Source of the DNA: Nocardia sp. NBC_00403 | GTDB lineage: Bacteria > Actinomycetota > Actinomycetes > Mycobacteriales > Mycobacteriaceae | NCBI RefSeq assembly: GCF_036046055.1 | Contig: NZ_CP107939.1 | Span: forward strand, 3,720,001 to 3,784,000 | Reading direction: 5' to 3' | Length of the DNA stretch: 64,000 nucleotides | In this document: piece by piece, positions 55,410 to 64,000 of the stretch | Layout of the letters: each line of letters starts with the position of its first letter | How positions within the stretch are numbered: the stretch's first letter is position 1 | Notes under the pieces: model-generated | Seen by the model: only the letters and a program-made list of their open reading frames with translations | What the model was told of the DNA's origin: nothing | Databases searched by the model: none | Program-made: the position numbers and the translations under genes

Positions 55410-57526
55410 GCGGTGCAACGGAGGACGAGCAGGCACCGGGCGGGGAGGGTGACGGTCGCGGCCGCCGGATAGACGGTTTCGCAGCGGCCGTCGGGTATCG
55501 AGCAGTCGAGCGCGACCGACCACTCTGGACCGTAATCGGTGCCGGGCAGGGCGAAATCGAGGGCGGAATCGTGCGCGTTGAAGCACAGCAGGAACGAATC
55601 GTCGGTGATGTGTTCACCACGGGGGCCGGGTTCGGGTATGCCGCGTCCGTTGAGATACACCGTCAGCGACTTGCCGAATCCGCTGTCCCAGTCCGCAGGG
55701 GTCATCTGATCGCCCGCCGGGGTGAGCCACGCGATGTCGCGGGCATGCTCCTTGGACCGGATCGGCCTGCCCTTCAGGAAGCGTCGGCGGCGGAAGATGG
55801 GGTGCGCGGTGCGCAGCGCGATCACCGTGCGGGTGAAGTCGAGCAGGTCCGAATTCGTCTGCATCAGTGACCAGTCCATCCAGGCCAGCGGTGAGTCCTG
55901 GCAATACACATTGTTGTTCCCCCCTTGCGTCCGCCCGATTTCGTCGCCGTGTGAGAGCATCGGCGTCCCCTGGCTGAGCACGAGCGTGGCCAGCAGGTTG
56001 CGGCTTTGCTTGGCGCGCAGGGCGAGGATATCCGGGTCGTCGGTGGGGCCCTCCACCCCACAGTTCCAGGACCGGTTCCAGCTTTCGCCGTCGCGGTTGT
56101 CCTCGCCGTTGGCCTCGTTGTGTTTCTCGTTGTAGGACACCAGATCCCGCAGCGTGAATCCGTCGTGCGCGGTGATGAAGTTGATGCTCGCGCTCGGTCT
56201 GCGGCCGGTGTCCTCGTACAGGTCCGAGGAGCCGGTGAGCCGGGAGGCGAACTCACCGAGCGTCGCGGGCTCGCCGCGCCAATAGTCGCGGACGGTGTCG
56301 CGGTACTTGCCGTTCCACTCGGTCCACAGGCCGGGGAAGTTGCCGACCTGATAGCCGCCTTCGCCGACATCCCACGGTTCCGCGATCAGCTTCACCTGAC
56401 TGACCACCGGATCTTGTTGCACCAGATCGAAAAACGTGGAAAGCCGGTCCACGTCGTGCAGTTCGCGGGCCAGCGTGGCGGCCAGATCGAAGCGGAAGCC
56501 ATCGACGTGCATGTCCAGGATCCAGTAGCGCAGCGAGTCCATGATCAGCTGCAGTGTGTGCGGGTGTCGCACATTGAGACTGTTGCCGGTGCCGGTGTAA
56601 TCCATGTAACGCGACGGGTCGTCGTCCATCAGGCGGTAGTAGGCGGCGTTGTCGATACCGCGGAAGGCGAGGGTCGGTCCGAGGTGATTGCCCTCACCGG
56701 TGTGGTTGTAGACGACGTCGAGGATCACCTCGATGCCCTCCGCGTGCAGGGCGCGCACCATCGCTTTGAACTCGGTGACCGCGGCGCCGCCACGCGGGCT
56801 CGCGGCGTACTCGTTGTGCGGGGCCAGGTAGCCGAAACTGTTGTAACCCCAGTAATTTCGCAGGCTCTGATCCAGCAGGACACGGTCGTGCAGGAATTGG
56901 TGCACCGGCATCAGTTCGATAGCGGTGATGCCGAGGCTTTTCAGATATCCGACGATCGCCGGGTGCGCGATGCCCGCGTAGGTGCCGCGCAACTCCTCGG
57001 GAATGTCGGGGTGTGTCATCGTCATGCCCTTGACGTGCGCCTCGTAGAGCACCGTCTCGTGATAGGGCCGATTCGGCCTCCGATCGGAGCCCCAGTCGAA
57101 GAACGGGTTGATCACCACGCCGGTCATGGTGTGCCCCAGGGAATCCAGGCCGTGGGTGTAGAGCGACGGATCGTTGTCGAAGTCGCCGTCGAAAGCTTTC
57201 CCGTAGGGATCGAGCAGCAATTTGCTGGGATCGCAGCGTAATCCGTGATCCGGGTCGTAAGGCCCGTGCACTCGGAAGCCGTAGCGCTGTCCCGGTCCGA
57301 TCGTCGGTAGATACGCGTGCCAGACGTAGGTGTCGACCTCCTCCAGCGGGATCCTGGTCTCGGTGCCGTCCCTGGCGATCAGGCTCAGCTCGACTGCATC
57401 GGCGACCTCGGAGAACACCGAAAAATTGGTGCCTGCGCCATCGTAGGTAGCGCCCAGAGGGTAGGCGGTGCCGGGCCAAACACCGAGTGGTGTCACGTCA
57501 CCGGGCGCTGCGTCGGGCTGAGCCAT
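55406..57526 (-). CDS. treX: Glycogen debranching enzyme
   Basis: A 706-residue GH13 debranching enzyme of the TreX/GlgX type, which removes alpha-1,6 branches to provide linear maltodextrins for TreY. A CBM48 domain (GVWPGTAYPLGATYDGAGTNFSVF) is followed by IELMPVHQFLHD, LDVVYNHTGEGN, DGFRFDLAATLA (nucleophile, near 332), LIAEPWDVGEGG (acid/base) and ITAHDGFTLRDLVSYN. The ATG at 57526 is set by the CBM start; the open frame upstream is unsupported. It is the first enzyme gene of the treX-treY unit and is preceded by a small hypothetical gene on the same strand. Confidence 0.94.
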   Translation of the reverse strand: MAQPDAAPGDVTPLGVWPGTAYPLGATYDGAGTNFSVFSEVADAVELSLIARDGTETRIPLEEVDTYVWHAYLPTIGPGQRYGFRVHGPYDPDHGLRCDPSKLLLDPYGKAFDGDFDNDPSLYTHGLDSLGHTMTGVVINPFFDWGSDRRPNRPYHETVLYEAHVKGMTMTHPDIPEELRGTYAGIAHPAIVGYLKSLGITAIELMPVHQFLHDRVLLDQSLRNYWGYNSFGYLAPHNEYAASPRGGAAVTEFKAMVRALHAEGIEVILDVVYNHTGEGNHLGPTLAFRGIDNAAYYRLMDDDPSRYMDYTGTGNSLNVRHPHTLQLIMDSLRYWILDMHVDGFRFDLAATLARELHDVDRLSTFFDLVQQDPVVSQVKLIAEPWDVGEGGYQVGNFPGLWTEWNGKYRDTVRDYWRGEPATLGEFASRLTGSSDLYEDTGRRPSASINFITAHDGFTLRDLVSYNEKHNEANGEDNRDGESWNRSWNCGVEGPTDDPDILALRAKQSRNLLATLVLSQGTPMLSHGDEIGRTQGGNNNVYCQDSPLAWMDWSLMQTNSDLLDFTRTVIALRTAHPIFRRRRFLKGRPIRSKEHARDIAWLTPAGDQMTPADWDSGFGKSLTVYLNGRGIPEPGPRGEHITDDSFLLCFNAHDSALDFALPGTDYGPEWSVALDCSIPDGRCETVYPAAATVTLPARCLLVLRCTA

Positions 57527-57609
57527 GTCAACGACACTAGCGGCAGCCGGGCAACCGTCCATGTGGGTGGTTGCGGCCGGGCGCGTCAGTGCTGGTCGGG
57601 ACTGATTTT

Positions 57610-57924
57610 CTACCAGCGACGCTGGTAACCCGCGCGCTCGGCGATGGCGGCGAGCCCGCCGAGGACGGCGCGTTGAAGCCATGCGGGAATGCCCGCCGGG
57701 TAGCCGTCCTGGTAATCCCACAGCAATGCCAGGGCAAGCGGGTCGCGTGGCACTCGGGCGCGGGTGCTGCGGCCCGCGGCGTCCAGGTTGTGCCACAGCA
57801 GGAGCATCTGCCAATGTCGCAGGGGCGGGCGGATTTCGTGGTCGAACGGGGTATCTGCTGCCTCGCTCCAGAACGCGTGCACGGCTACGTGGAGAGCCGT
57901 GAGGCGTGGAATCTGGGCACTCAC
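57610..57924 (-). CDS. Small hypothetical protein upstream of treX
   Basis: A 104-residue protein, rich in Trp, Ala and Leu, with HAFWSEAADTPFDHEIRPPLRHW, MLLLWHNLD and LLWDYQDGYPAGIPAWL. Its amphipathic, helix-rich composition and normal codon usage suggest a real gene, but I recognise no family. The GTG at 57924 is the likeliest start; a TTG at 57948 is in frame. It lies 83 bp upstream of treX and could be cotranscribed. Its promoter region abuts the bioA control region. Confidence 0.55.
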   Translation of the reverse strand: MSAQIPRLTALHVAVHAFWSEAADTPFDHEIRPPLRHWQMLLLWHNLDAAGRSTRARVPRDPLALALLWDYQDGYPAGIPAWLQRAVLGGLAAIAERAGYQRRW

Positions 57925-58031
57925 CGAATCGGCGCTGTCGCTGCACAAGGCGGCGATATTCCTCGGAGCCGGCCCGCGCCGCTCGCCTTCGGCCCTCCGG
58001 CGAGGTCGTGCCTACCCAGCTCGAGTGGTAA

Positions 58032-58048
58032 CTTGAACGCCGTTCAAG
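58032..58048. promoter_or_regulatory. BioQ-type operator upstream of bioA
   Basis: CTTGAAC-GCC-GTTCAAG is a perfect 17-bp inverted repeat (7-bp arms), 46 bp before the bioA start. Its core TGAAC-N3-GTTCA resembles the box reported for BioQ, the TetR-type biotin repressor of corynebacteria and mycobacteria. A second site precedes bioF. Confidence 0.75.
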
Positions 58049-58094
58049 CCAGCTCCGGGGAGGCCGGGGCAGTCGCACGACCGCGAGGATTCCT

Positions 58095-59372
58095 GTGGCA
58101 ATGACCCCCGACGAGATCGCCGCCATCGACGCCGAGCATGTTTGGCATCCCTACGGTGGTTTCCCCGCGACGACCGAGCCGCTCGTGGTGGCGGGCGCGT
58201 CCGGGACCCGGCTGACCCTGTCCGACGGGCGCGAACTCGTCGACGGTATGAGCTCCTGGTGGGCCGCGATCCACGGCTACCGGCATCCGGTGCTGGACGC
58301 GGCACTGGTCGCCCAGTCGCAGCGGATGAGTCATGTGATGTTCGGTGGGCTCACCCACGAGCCCGCGGCCCGGCTGTCCGAACTGCTCGTCGAGCACACC
58401 CCCGACGGCCTGGACAAGGTGTTCCTGTGCGACTCGGGATCGGTGTCCATCGAGGTCGCGGTCAAGATGTGCCTGCAGTATTGGCGCGCGCTCGGGCTGC
58501 CGGGCAAGCGGCGGCTGCTCACCTGGCGCGGCGGATATCACGGTGACACGTTCACGCCGATGGGCGTGTGCGACCCGGACGGCGGGATGCACTCGCTGTG
58601 GACCGACGTACTGGTCGAGCACGTCTTCGTGCCGACGCCGCCCCGCGACTACGAACCCGGCTACGTCGCCGAACTCGACCGTGCGCTGGCCGCGCACGCC
58701 GATGAACTCGCGGCCGTCATTGTCGAGCCGGTCGTCCAGGGTGCGGGCGGCATGCGCTGGCACGACCCGCGCTACCTCGCCGACCTGCGCCGCCTGTGCG
58801 ACGAACACGGCGTGCTGCTGATCTTCGACGAGATCGCCACCGGATTCGGCCGCACCGGAGCGCTTTTCGCCGCCGACCATGCGGGCGTGCGTCCCGATGT
58901 CCTCTGCGTCGGCAAGGCGCTGACGGGTGGCTACCTCACCTTGGCCGCGGCGTTGTGCACCGCGCAGATCGCAGAAACCCTCAGCGCGGCGCACGGCGGT
59001 CTGATGCACGGGCCCACCTTCATGGGCAACCCGCTGGCCTGCGCCGTTGCCGTGGCGTCGATGGAGCTGCTGCTGCAACGCGACTGGCGCGGCGAGGTCG
59101 CCCGTATCGAATCCGAGCTGAATGCCGGTCTCGCCCCGGTCCGCGACCTGCGCGGGGTCGTCGAGGTCAGGGTGCTCGGCGCGATCGGTGTCATCGAACT
59201 CGACGGTCCGGTCGACATGCGCACAGCAACCGAGGCTGCCGTGTCCGCGGGCGTCTGGCTGCGCCCCTTCCGCAACCTCATCTACACGATGCCGCCGTTC
59301 ATCAGTACGTCGGATGATGTCGCGGCGATCACGGCGGGCATGCGGGCCGCGGTCGAAGCGCAGTCGGCTTAA
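58095..59372 (+). CDS. bioA: Adenosylmethionine-8-amino-7-oxononanoate aminotransferase
   Basis: A 425-residue class III PLP aminotransferase that converts KAPA to DAPA using S-adenosylmethionine. WHPYGG at the N-terminus, [16 protein letters not shown], the cofactor segment [14 protein letters not shown] and the PLP lysine in [15 protein letters not shown] (near 278) are classical BioA features. The GTG at 58095 has GAGGA five bases upstream; the ATG at 58101 is the alternative. The operator at 58032 makes biotin-responsive control likely. bioF and bioD follow on the same strand, as in M. tuberculosis Rv1568-Rv1570. Confidence 0.94.
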   Translation: MAMTPDEIAAIDAEHVWHPYGGFPATTEPLVVAGASGTRLTLSDGRELVDGMSSWWAAIHGYRHPVLDAALVAQSQRMSHVMFGGLTHEPAARLSELLVEHTPDGLDKVFLCDSGSVSIEVAVKMCLQYWRALGLPGKRRLLTWRGGYHGDTFTPMGVCDPDGGMHSLWTDVLVEHVFVPTPPRDYEPGYVAELDRALAAHADELAAVIVEPVVQGAGGMRWHDPRYLADLRRLCDEHGVLLIFDEIATGFGRTGALFAADHAGVRPDVLCVGKALTGGYLTLAAALCTAQIAETLSAAHGGLMHGPTFMGNPLACAVAVASMELLLQRDWRGEVARIESELNAGLAPVRDLRGVVEVRVLGAIGVIELDGPVDMRTATEAAVSAGVWLRPFRNLIYTMPPFISTSDDVAAITAGMRAAVEAQSA

Positions 59373-59591
59373 CCGGCAATATTCACGAGCCGATTGGCGG
59401 TGGTGGCCGTCGGGCTGGGTGCTGCTTCGGTGTCGTGGGTGCACGGAGAATGTGTGGTCGCCCTAGCGGCTCGGTCGGCGAGGTCGCCGATGGGGATCGG
59501 GGTGCGGCGGGAAGAGTTGTGGAAACGGTGTGCTGCCGATCGGGGGATCCCACCCGCGGCGGGTGGTGGAAGCTAGGTCCACTAGGCGACC

Positions 59592-59604
59592 TGAACGGTG
59601 TTCA
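59592..59604. promoter_or_regulatory. BioQ-type operator upstream of bioF
   Basis: TGAAC-GGT-GTTCA is a perfect inverted repeat with the same core as the site before bioA, 16 bp upstream of the bioF GTG start. Its presence inside the biotin cluster suggests that bioF-bioD has its own biotin-controlled promoter. Confidence 0.7.
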
Positions 59605-59620
59605 AGTATGCTTCGGAGCT

Positions 59621-60775
59621 GTGACTACCGATCCGTTGAGCTGGTTGGACGAGCGTGCGGCAGAGCGGGTGACCGCTGGGTTGCGGCGCGAGCTGCGGGC
59701 ACGGGCGCCGCAATCGCCGTCGATCGATCTCGCCTCCAACGACTACCTCGGTCTGGTTCGGCATCCCGAGGTGGTCGAGGGTGCGATCGACGCCGTGCGG
59801 CGATGGGGGGCTGGTTCGACCGGGTCCCGGTTGGTCACCGGCACTACGGCCGCGCATGAACAACTCGAGGCCGAGCTTGCCGAATTCGTCGGCGCCGAAG
59901 CCGGTTTGGTGTTCGCCTCCGGGTACGCCGCCAACCTGGGCGCGGTGACCGCGCTGGCCGGACGCGGCGCGCTCGTCGTCTCCGACGCGGGCAGTCACGC
60001 CTCACTGGTGGACGCCTGCCGGCTGTCGCGGGCGCGGGTGGAGATCGCCGCGCATCGCGATGTCGACGCCGTCGACCGGTTGTTGGCCGCCCGCACCGAG
60101 GAACGCGCGCTCGTGCTGACCGATTCGGTGTTCAGCGCCGACGGTGACCTGGCTGCGCTGGCCGAACTGCACGGGGTGACCCGCGCCAATGGCGCGGTGC
60201 TGATCGTGGACGAGGCGCATGGTCTCGGCGTGCGCGGCACCGGTGGGCGCGGGCTGGTGCACGAGGTCGGCCTGGCCGGGGAGCCGGACCTGGTTATCAC
60301 CGCGACCCTCTCGAAAGCTCTTGCCGCCCAAGGTGGTGCCGTGCTGGCTAGTGCGCGGGTCCGCGCACACCTGATCGATGCCGCACGCACCTTCATCTTC
60401 GACACCGGCCTCGCGCCTGCCGCCGTCGGCGCGGCGCGTGCAGCTCTGCGATTGCTGCGCCGTGAACCCGGAATGGCCGCCCGCGTGCTCGAGCGGGCCG
60501 CCGATATCGCCCGTATCGCCGGTGTGCCTGCACCGGATTCGGCGGTGGTCTCGGTCGTGCTCGGCGAGGCGCAGGTCGCCTACGACGCCGCACGCGCCTG
60601 CCGGTCCCGTGGCCTCGACGTCGGCTGCTTCCGTCCGCCGTCGGTCCCGGAGGGCACCTCCCGCCTGCGCCTGACCGCCCGCGCCAACCTCACTCCCGCC
60701 GAGCTCGGCACCATTGCCACCGTCCTCACCGAGGTCTTGGCCGAAGCTCGCGGATTGAGCGTGGTGCCGGCATGA
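59621..60775 (+). CDS. bioF: 8-amino-7-oxononanoate synthase
   Basis: A 384-residue PLP enzyme that condenses pimeloyl-ACP (or CoA) with alanine to KAPA. The family motifs [47 protein letters not shown] and the PLP lysine in [15 protein letters not shown] (near 230) are present. The GTG at 59621 is chosen because it follows GGAG and the BioQ-type site; the open frame upstream lies in the intergenic region. The stop TGA at 60773 overlaps a 44-codon ORF that leads into bioD. Confidence 0.94.
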   Translation: MTTDPLSWLDERAAERVTAGLRRELRARAPQSPSIDLASNDYLGLVRHPEVVEGAIDAVRRWGAGSTGSRLVTGTTAAHEQLEAELAEFVGAEAGLVFASGYAANLGAVTALAGRGALVVSDAGSHASLVDACRLSRARVEIAAHRDVDAVDRLLAARTEERALVLTDSVFSADGDLAALAELHGVTRANGAVLIVDEAHGLGVRGTGGRGLVHEVGLAGEPDLVITATLSKALAAQGGAVLASARVRAHLIDAARTFIFDTGLAPAAVGAARAALRLLRREPGMAARVLERAADIARIAGVPAPDSAVVSVVLGEAQVAYDAARACRSRGLDVGCFRPPSVPEGTSRLRLTARANLTPAELGTIATVLTEVLAEARGLSVVPA

Positions 60776-60906
60776 GCGGACAGTTCAGCGCCGCAGCTTC
60801 GGGCGGCGGCGCCGTGCCGGGCGCCGCGCCGTCGGTCGGCATGCGCTCCGGCCCGGTCGAGCCCGAGTCTTCGCGGGCCCGCGTATTCAGCGAGGTGTGG
60901 CCATGA
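60772..60906 (+). CDS. Possible 44-residue ORF bridging bioF and bioD
   Basis: An ATG-started ORF whose start overlaps the bioF stop (ATGA at 60772-60775) and whose stop overlaps the bioD start (ATGA at 60903-60906). It thus fills the 127-bp spacer exactly in one frame. The peptide is Gly/Ala/Pro-rich in its first half and charged in the second, ending VFSEVWP, without a known domain. It may be a translational bridge keeping ribosomes moving to bioD, or an unnoticed small protein. Confidence 0.4.
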   Translation: MSGQFSAAASGGGAVPGAAPSVGMRSGPVEPESSRARVFSEVWP

Positions 60907-61565
60907 GTCCGCTGTTGATCACCGGAACCTCCACCGAGGTCGGCAAGACCGTGGTGACAGCGGCAATCGCGGCGGCGGCCTGCGCGGCCGGCCGATCGGT
61001 CGCGGTGTGCAAGCCCGCCCAAAGCGGTGTCGCTCCGGGCGAACCCGGCGATCTCACCGAGGTCGAGCGCCTGGCAGGTGTCACCCGAACCCTCGAACTC
61101 GCCCGCTACCCGGATCCGTTGGCGCCCGACACCGCGGCCCGCCGCTGCGGCCGACCGCTGCTGACCATGGCCGAAACCGTGTCTGCGATAGAGGGTCTCG
61201 CCGACGCGGACCTCACCCTGGTCGAAGGCGCGGGCGGACTGCTCGTTCGTATGGGCGAATTCACGCTGCTCGATCTCGCGCAGAAACTCGACGCACCGGT
61301 TCTGGTGGTCGTCGCGGCCGGGCTCGGCACTCTCAATCACAGCGAATTGACCACCCGCGCACTGCGATCGGCAGGCGTACGCTGTGCGGGGCTGGTGATC
61401 GGCTCCTGGCCCGCCGACCCCGACCTGGCCGCCGAGTGCAACCGCACCGATCTGCCAGCGGTCACCGGCGTCGACGTGGTCGGCGCCATCCCCGCGGGCG
61501 CGGGTGCTTGGGGGCGCGACCGCTTTACTGCCGACGCCCCAGGGTGGTTCACGCGCACCTGGTGA
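60903..61565 (+). CDS. bioD: ATP-dependent dethiobiotin synthetase
   Basis: A 220-residue enzyme that closes the ureido ring of dethiobiotin from DAPA, CO2 and ATP. The P-loop GTSTEVGKT is near residue 8, the substrate lysine is in VCKPAQSGV, and [12 protein letters not shown] (near 105) follows, as usual for BioD. The ATG at 60903 has GAGG seven bases upstream; a GTG six bases earlier is in frame. It ends the bioA-bioF-bioD group; bioB is not in the window. Confidence 0.94.
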   Translation: MSPLLITGTSTEVGKTVVTAAIAAAACAAGRSVAVCKPAQSGVAPGEPGDLTEVERLAGVTRTLELARYPDPLAPDTAARRCGRPLLTMAETVSAIEGLADADLTLVEGAGGLLVRMGEFTLLDLAQKLDAPVLVVVAAGLGTLNHSELTTRALRSAGVRCAGLVIGSWPADPDLAAECNRTDLPAVTGVDVVGAIPAGAGAWGRDRFTADAPGWFTRTW

Positions 61566-61939
61566 AGGCTGAACCTGTTCGGCTCGAGCGGATTTCGCGT
61601 TTATTACACACAAAGGTCCGAGCCCTCGCGCATAGTTGCGCTCGGGCACGAGCCGGTGAGTTCGTTCAGCGCACATTCTGGGCACGCGGGCGTGCTCGCG
61701 GGCAAGCTGCGCAGGCGGGCGTCCCGGTGGTCCAGGCCGCAACGGGGGACTCACTCACGACTTCGTCGTGGTCGACTCGATTCGCCACACTCACACCGCC
61801 GAAGCTGCTGTCGCCCAAGCTGTTACGGTACCGCGAGCCGCCTCGGAGCCGTTGAGAACAGGGATCGACCAAGCTGGGGTTGTGGGGCATGGGGTGGAGG
61901 GCGCAGATGGCCGGCGCCGAAACCGACTGTGGCGGTTGG
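61566..61939. other. Intergenic region after bioD, no supported gene
   Basis: A 374-bp stretch between bioD and the convergent TIGR03086-like gene. Open frames exist on both strands but give Arg/Pro-rich or low-complexity translations. A short inverted repeat CACGAC-N3-GTCGTG lies at 61756-61770. I see neither bioB, which often follows, nor an RNA gene. Confidence 0.5.
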
Positions 61940-62527
61940 TCACCATGCGCTGGGCAGCGCTACGGGATCAGCGGCCCCCACACGCGCTGGGCTCTTGCGG
62001 CCGAGGTAGGCGAGCAGTTGTTCGCCTGGTCTGGTGGTGTAGGTGGGGACCGGTGGCCCGAACAGCGGATCTCGACCGGTGATCGGGACGAGCTGCGGCG
62101 CGATGGTCAGTAGATCGCCTGCGAGCTCGTCCGGTATCTGTACCGACGGTGTGTGCGCCACAGCGATATCCCAAGCATGCACGGTCAATTCGAGAGCGCC
62201 GGCCGCACCGAGGATTTCGGCGGGCAACGGGGTGTCGGACACCAGCACCGGATTCGGGGAGTAGTGGGCCAGGTCGCCGAGCAGGCCGGTGGCGGCGGCC
62301 TGGACATGCGCGACGGCGGTGGCATCGGGATGCCGAGTGGCGGGGGTGGCGTAAATTCGGCCACCCGCAACTCCTTCGCGCAGGGCGGCGATAGATTCCT
62401 CGACGTGCGCGAGCAGCATGCGCACGTCCCAGCCGTGGCACGGGGTCGGTCTGGTGAGGTCGGAGCCGAGTCCCCGCAGGGCGCACAGGAGATACAGCAC
62501 CGATCGGTCGAACAGGTCACGGTTCAT
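61940..62527 (-). CDS. TIGR03086/DinB-like putative metal-binding protein
   Basis: A 195-residue protein of the mycothiol-dependent maleylpyruvate isomerase-like (DinB-fold) group TIGR03086. The N-terminal four-helix domain shows PTPCHGWDVRMLLAHVEESIAALREG with the metal-ligand histidines, then LELTVHAWDIAVA with the third. Members act in mycothiol-linked chemistry, mostly with unknown substrates. The ATG at 62527 overlaps the sigma factor stop (TCAT at 62524-62527 on the plus strand), so it is coupled to that gene. Confidence 0.85.
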   Translation of the reverse strand: MNRDLFDRSVLYLLCALRGLGSDLTRPTPCHGWDVRMLLAHVEESIAALREGVAGGRIYATPATRHPDATAVAHVQAAATGLLGDLAHYSPNPVLVSDTPLPAEILGAAGALELTVHAWDIAVAHTPSVQIPDELAGDLLTIAPQLVPITGRDPLFGPPVPTYTTRPGEQLLAYLGRKSPARVGAADPVALPSAW

Positions 62528-63474
62528 AGCAGTGACTTCGGCAGGTCGAAGCCTTCGAAGAGTCCGCTGTCGTGGAAGGAAACGATGCGCTCGATCCCCG
62601 TTGGGGTCGCGGTGAGGACATGGATCGAGTGGGCCTCGCCACGCACGTAGAACCCGAAGGCGGGCTGCCCGTTGGCGGCGGTGCGCACCATCTGTACCTC
62701 GCCTGCGCGGGTCGGGCATCGCGTCGCGATCAGCCGCACGATGCGGAGGTTGCCGCGGAACCATTCGCGGATCGGTGGCATCTCCATCACCGCATCGGTT
62801 TTCAAAAGCTCGGTGAGCGCCGCCATATCGGCGTTCTCGAACGCGGCCGCGTACCGGTCGAGCACCGCACGCACTGCCGGATCGTCGGGCTCGGCGATAT
62901 CGGCCGTTGCCAAAGGCAGTTGCCGCAGGGTGGCGTGCGCGCGCTGCAACGTGCTGTTGACCGCGGTGACACTCACCTCCAGCAGTTCCGCCACCTCGGA
63001 TGCTTTCCAGCGCAGCACATCCCGCAGGATCAGCACCGCGCGCTGACGTGGCGGCAGATACTGCCACACGGCGATCAACGCCAGCCGCATTCCTTCGCGA
63101 GCGGCAACGATCGCGGCCGGATCCGACGACTCGGGTTCGATGCGGACATCCGGCATCGGCTGTAGCCACGGGATCTCGTTCGAGAGGAACGGCGCGGTCT
63201 CCGGATCATCCGACGGCCCCGACAACCCCGACGGCAGCACGCGCCTACTGCTGTGCTGCAGCGCGTTGAGGCAGGCGTTGGTGGCAATCCGATACAGCCA
63301 CGTCCGCATCGACGCCCGCCCCTCGAAATCGCCATAGGCGCGCCAGGCCCGCAGCATCGTCTCCTGCACCAGATCCTCGGCGTCGTCCACCGAGCCGACC
63401 ATGCGATAGCAGTGCGCGAGCAATTCCCGCCGGTATTGCGCCGTATGTACGGCGAACTCGTCGATATCGACCAT
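62524..63474 (-). CDS. ECF sigma factor with SnoaL-like C-terminal domain (SigG-type)
   Basis: A 316-residue extracytoplasmic-function sigma factor. Region 2 spans ~12-75 (LAHCYRMVGSVDDAEDLVQETMLRAWR), and region 4 ~130-185 with RQRAVLILRDVLRWKASEVAELLEVSVTAVNSTLQRA. The C-terminal ~110 residues are SnoaL-like (VLDRYAAAFENADMAALTELLKTDAVMEMPP), which in this ECF class replaces a separate anti-sigma factor. The ATG at 63474 has AAAGGGG upstream; a longer in-frame start at 63522 exists. It is coupled to the TIGR03086 gene and divergent from an MFS gene, which may be its target. Confidence 0.9.
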   Translation of the reverse strand: MVDIDEFAVHTAQYRRELLAHCYRMVGSVDDAEDLVQETMLRAWRAYGDFEGRASMRTWLYRIATNACLNALQHSSRRVLPSGLSGPSDDPETAPFLSNEIPWLQPMPDVRIEPESSDPAAIVAAREGMRLALIAVWQYLPPRQRAVLILRDVLRWKASEVAELLEVSVTAVNSTLQRAHATLRQLPLATADIAEPDDPAVRAVLDRYAAAFENADMAALTELLKTDAVMEMPPIREWFRGNLRIVRLIATRCPTRAGEVQMVRTAANGQPAFGFYVRGEAHSIHVLTATPTGIERIVSFHDSGLFEGFDLPKSLL

Positions 63475-63657
63475 CGGTGCCCCTTTGTCGGCCCATTTCG
63501 TGTCGGACCCCGGCCTCGGCATGGAAGTCCTCGAACATGCAGACCGTCCATGTGCTCGGAACTCATCGGTACCGGAAATTCCGGCACCCCCGACCGATGA
63601 GTTCCGTCGTCGCGCCGGTCGATATCTGTGCAGGCACGCTGCACAGGAAGGAGCACG

Positions 63658-64000
63658 GTGAGTACACCAATGGTTTCGGCGGTGACGCAGCGCTGGGTGC
63701 TCGCGCTCGGCGCGATCGCCTCGTTGATGGCGGCACTGGACACGCTGGTCGTCGCGACGGCGCTCGGTACTATTCGCGAGAATCTCGGGGCGTCGGTCCA
63801 GACGCTCGAATGGACGGTCAACGGATACAACCTGAGTTTTGCCGTATTGCTGATGACTGCCGCGGTCGTCGGCGACCGATTCGGTCGACGGCGGATGTTC
63901 GCGGTGGGGCTGGCGATCTTCGTCGCGGCGTCGGCGGCGTGTGCGATGTCGACCTCGGTCGCCGCGCTGATCGCGGCGCGCGTGGTGCAGGGCATCGGCG
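63658..64000 (+). CDS. MFS transporter, DHA2 family (3' truncated by window edge)
   Basis: The first ~114 residues of a major facilitator of the 14-helix drug:proton antiporter (DHA2/EmrB) type. The GTG at 63658 is preceded by AGGAAGGAG. The first helix ends LMAALDTLVVATALGTIRE, followed by TVNGYNLSFAVLLMTAAVVGDRFGRRRMF, the loop 2-3 signature, and AALIAARVVQGIG at the window edge. It is divergent from the ECF sigma factor gene, with 183 bp between starts, and may be controlled by it. The rest of the gene lies outside the window. Confidence 0.85.
   Translation, partial: MSTPMVSAVTQRWVLALGAIASLMAALDTLVVATALGTIRENLGASVQTLEWTVNGYNLSFAVLLMTAAVVGDRFGRRRMFAVGLAIFVAASAACAMSTSVAALIAARVVQGIG

Noticed and set aside
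61666-61890. Possible small minus-strand gene after bioD
   Set aside because: The translation has no recognisable features and no good start site; the region was listed as intergenic.

Overview
The window is about 64 kb of high-GC actinobacterial DNA. It looks like the chromosome of a mycolic-acid-producing Mycobacteriales member, most probably Nocardia or a close relative. The main evidence is an arabinosyltransferase (Emb) fragment at the left edge, an MspA-type outer-membrane porin, F420 (Ddn-type) and mycothiol-type protein families, many GTG/TTG starts, and a core gene order like that around M. tuberculosis Rv1539-Rv1570 (lspA, rluD-like, dnaE1, ddn-like, ilvA, treZYX, bioA-bioF-bioD). 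No rRNA, tRNA, CRISPR array, transposase or phage gene was recognised.

Layout. 1-10 kb: the 3' end of an emb gene, rarD, a CtpE-type P-ATPase, a PhzF-family protein, then a minus-strand lspA / pseudouridine synthase / small anchored-protein operon, a lipoprotein and a VOC protein. 10-18.6 kb: a Rieske/DUF6529 membrane redox operon, a large SARP/AfsR-type regulator divergent from a lipoprotein hydrolase + FMN reductase pair, and two small proteins. 18.8-25.6 kb is the most unusual part. A WXG100-type protein with a degenerate zincin domain faces a 1,599-aa multidomain protein that joins an ESX-type N-terminus, a kinase-like domain, six FHA-like repeats and a C-terminal anthrax-lethal-factor-like metalloprotease. 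A small acidic ORF overlapping the large gene lies between them.

25.8-34.4 kb (minus strand) reads as one acetate-uptake and activation unit: LytS-type kinase, LytTR regulator, DUF485 protein + SSS symporter, a second DUF485 protein + ActP symporter, and acetyl-CoA synthetase. 34.5-46.8 kb holds a secreted protein, dnaE1, a chloramphenicol-type MFS pump with a TetR regulator and likely operators, a methyltransferase, treZ, a beta-lactamase-family protein, ilvA and a Ddn-like protein. 46.9-57.9 kb holds a small membrane protein, a LuxR-family LAL regulator, a methyltransferase, an MspA porin, a DUF2235 hydrolase and treY-treX. 58-61.6 kb is the biotin operon bioA-bioF-bioD with two palindromes matching the BioQ box. 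The window ends with an ECF sigma factor coupled to a TIGR03086/DinB-like protein and a divergent, truncated MFS gene.

How the genes work together. Acetate is imported by SSS symporters and activated by AcsA, probably under LytS/LytTR control. TreX, TreY and TreZ convert glycogen to trehalose. BioA, BioF and BioD make dethiobiotin, probably under BioQ control. LspA matures the lipoproteins found here. The 18.8-25.6 kb module is the best candidate for an undescribed system: a type VII-secreted, phosphothreonine-reading metalloprotease effector with a pseudo-protease partner.
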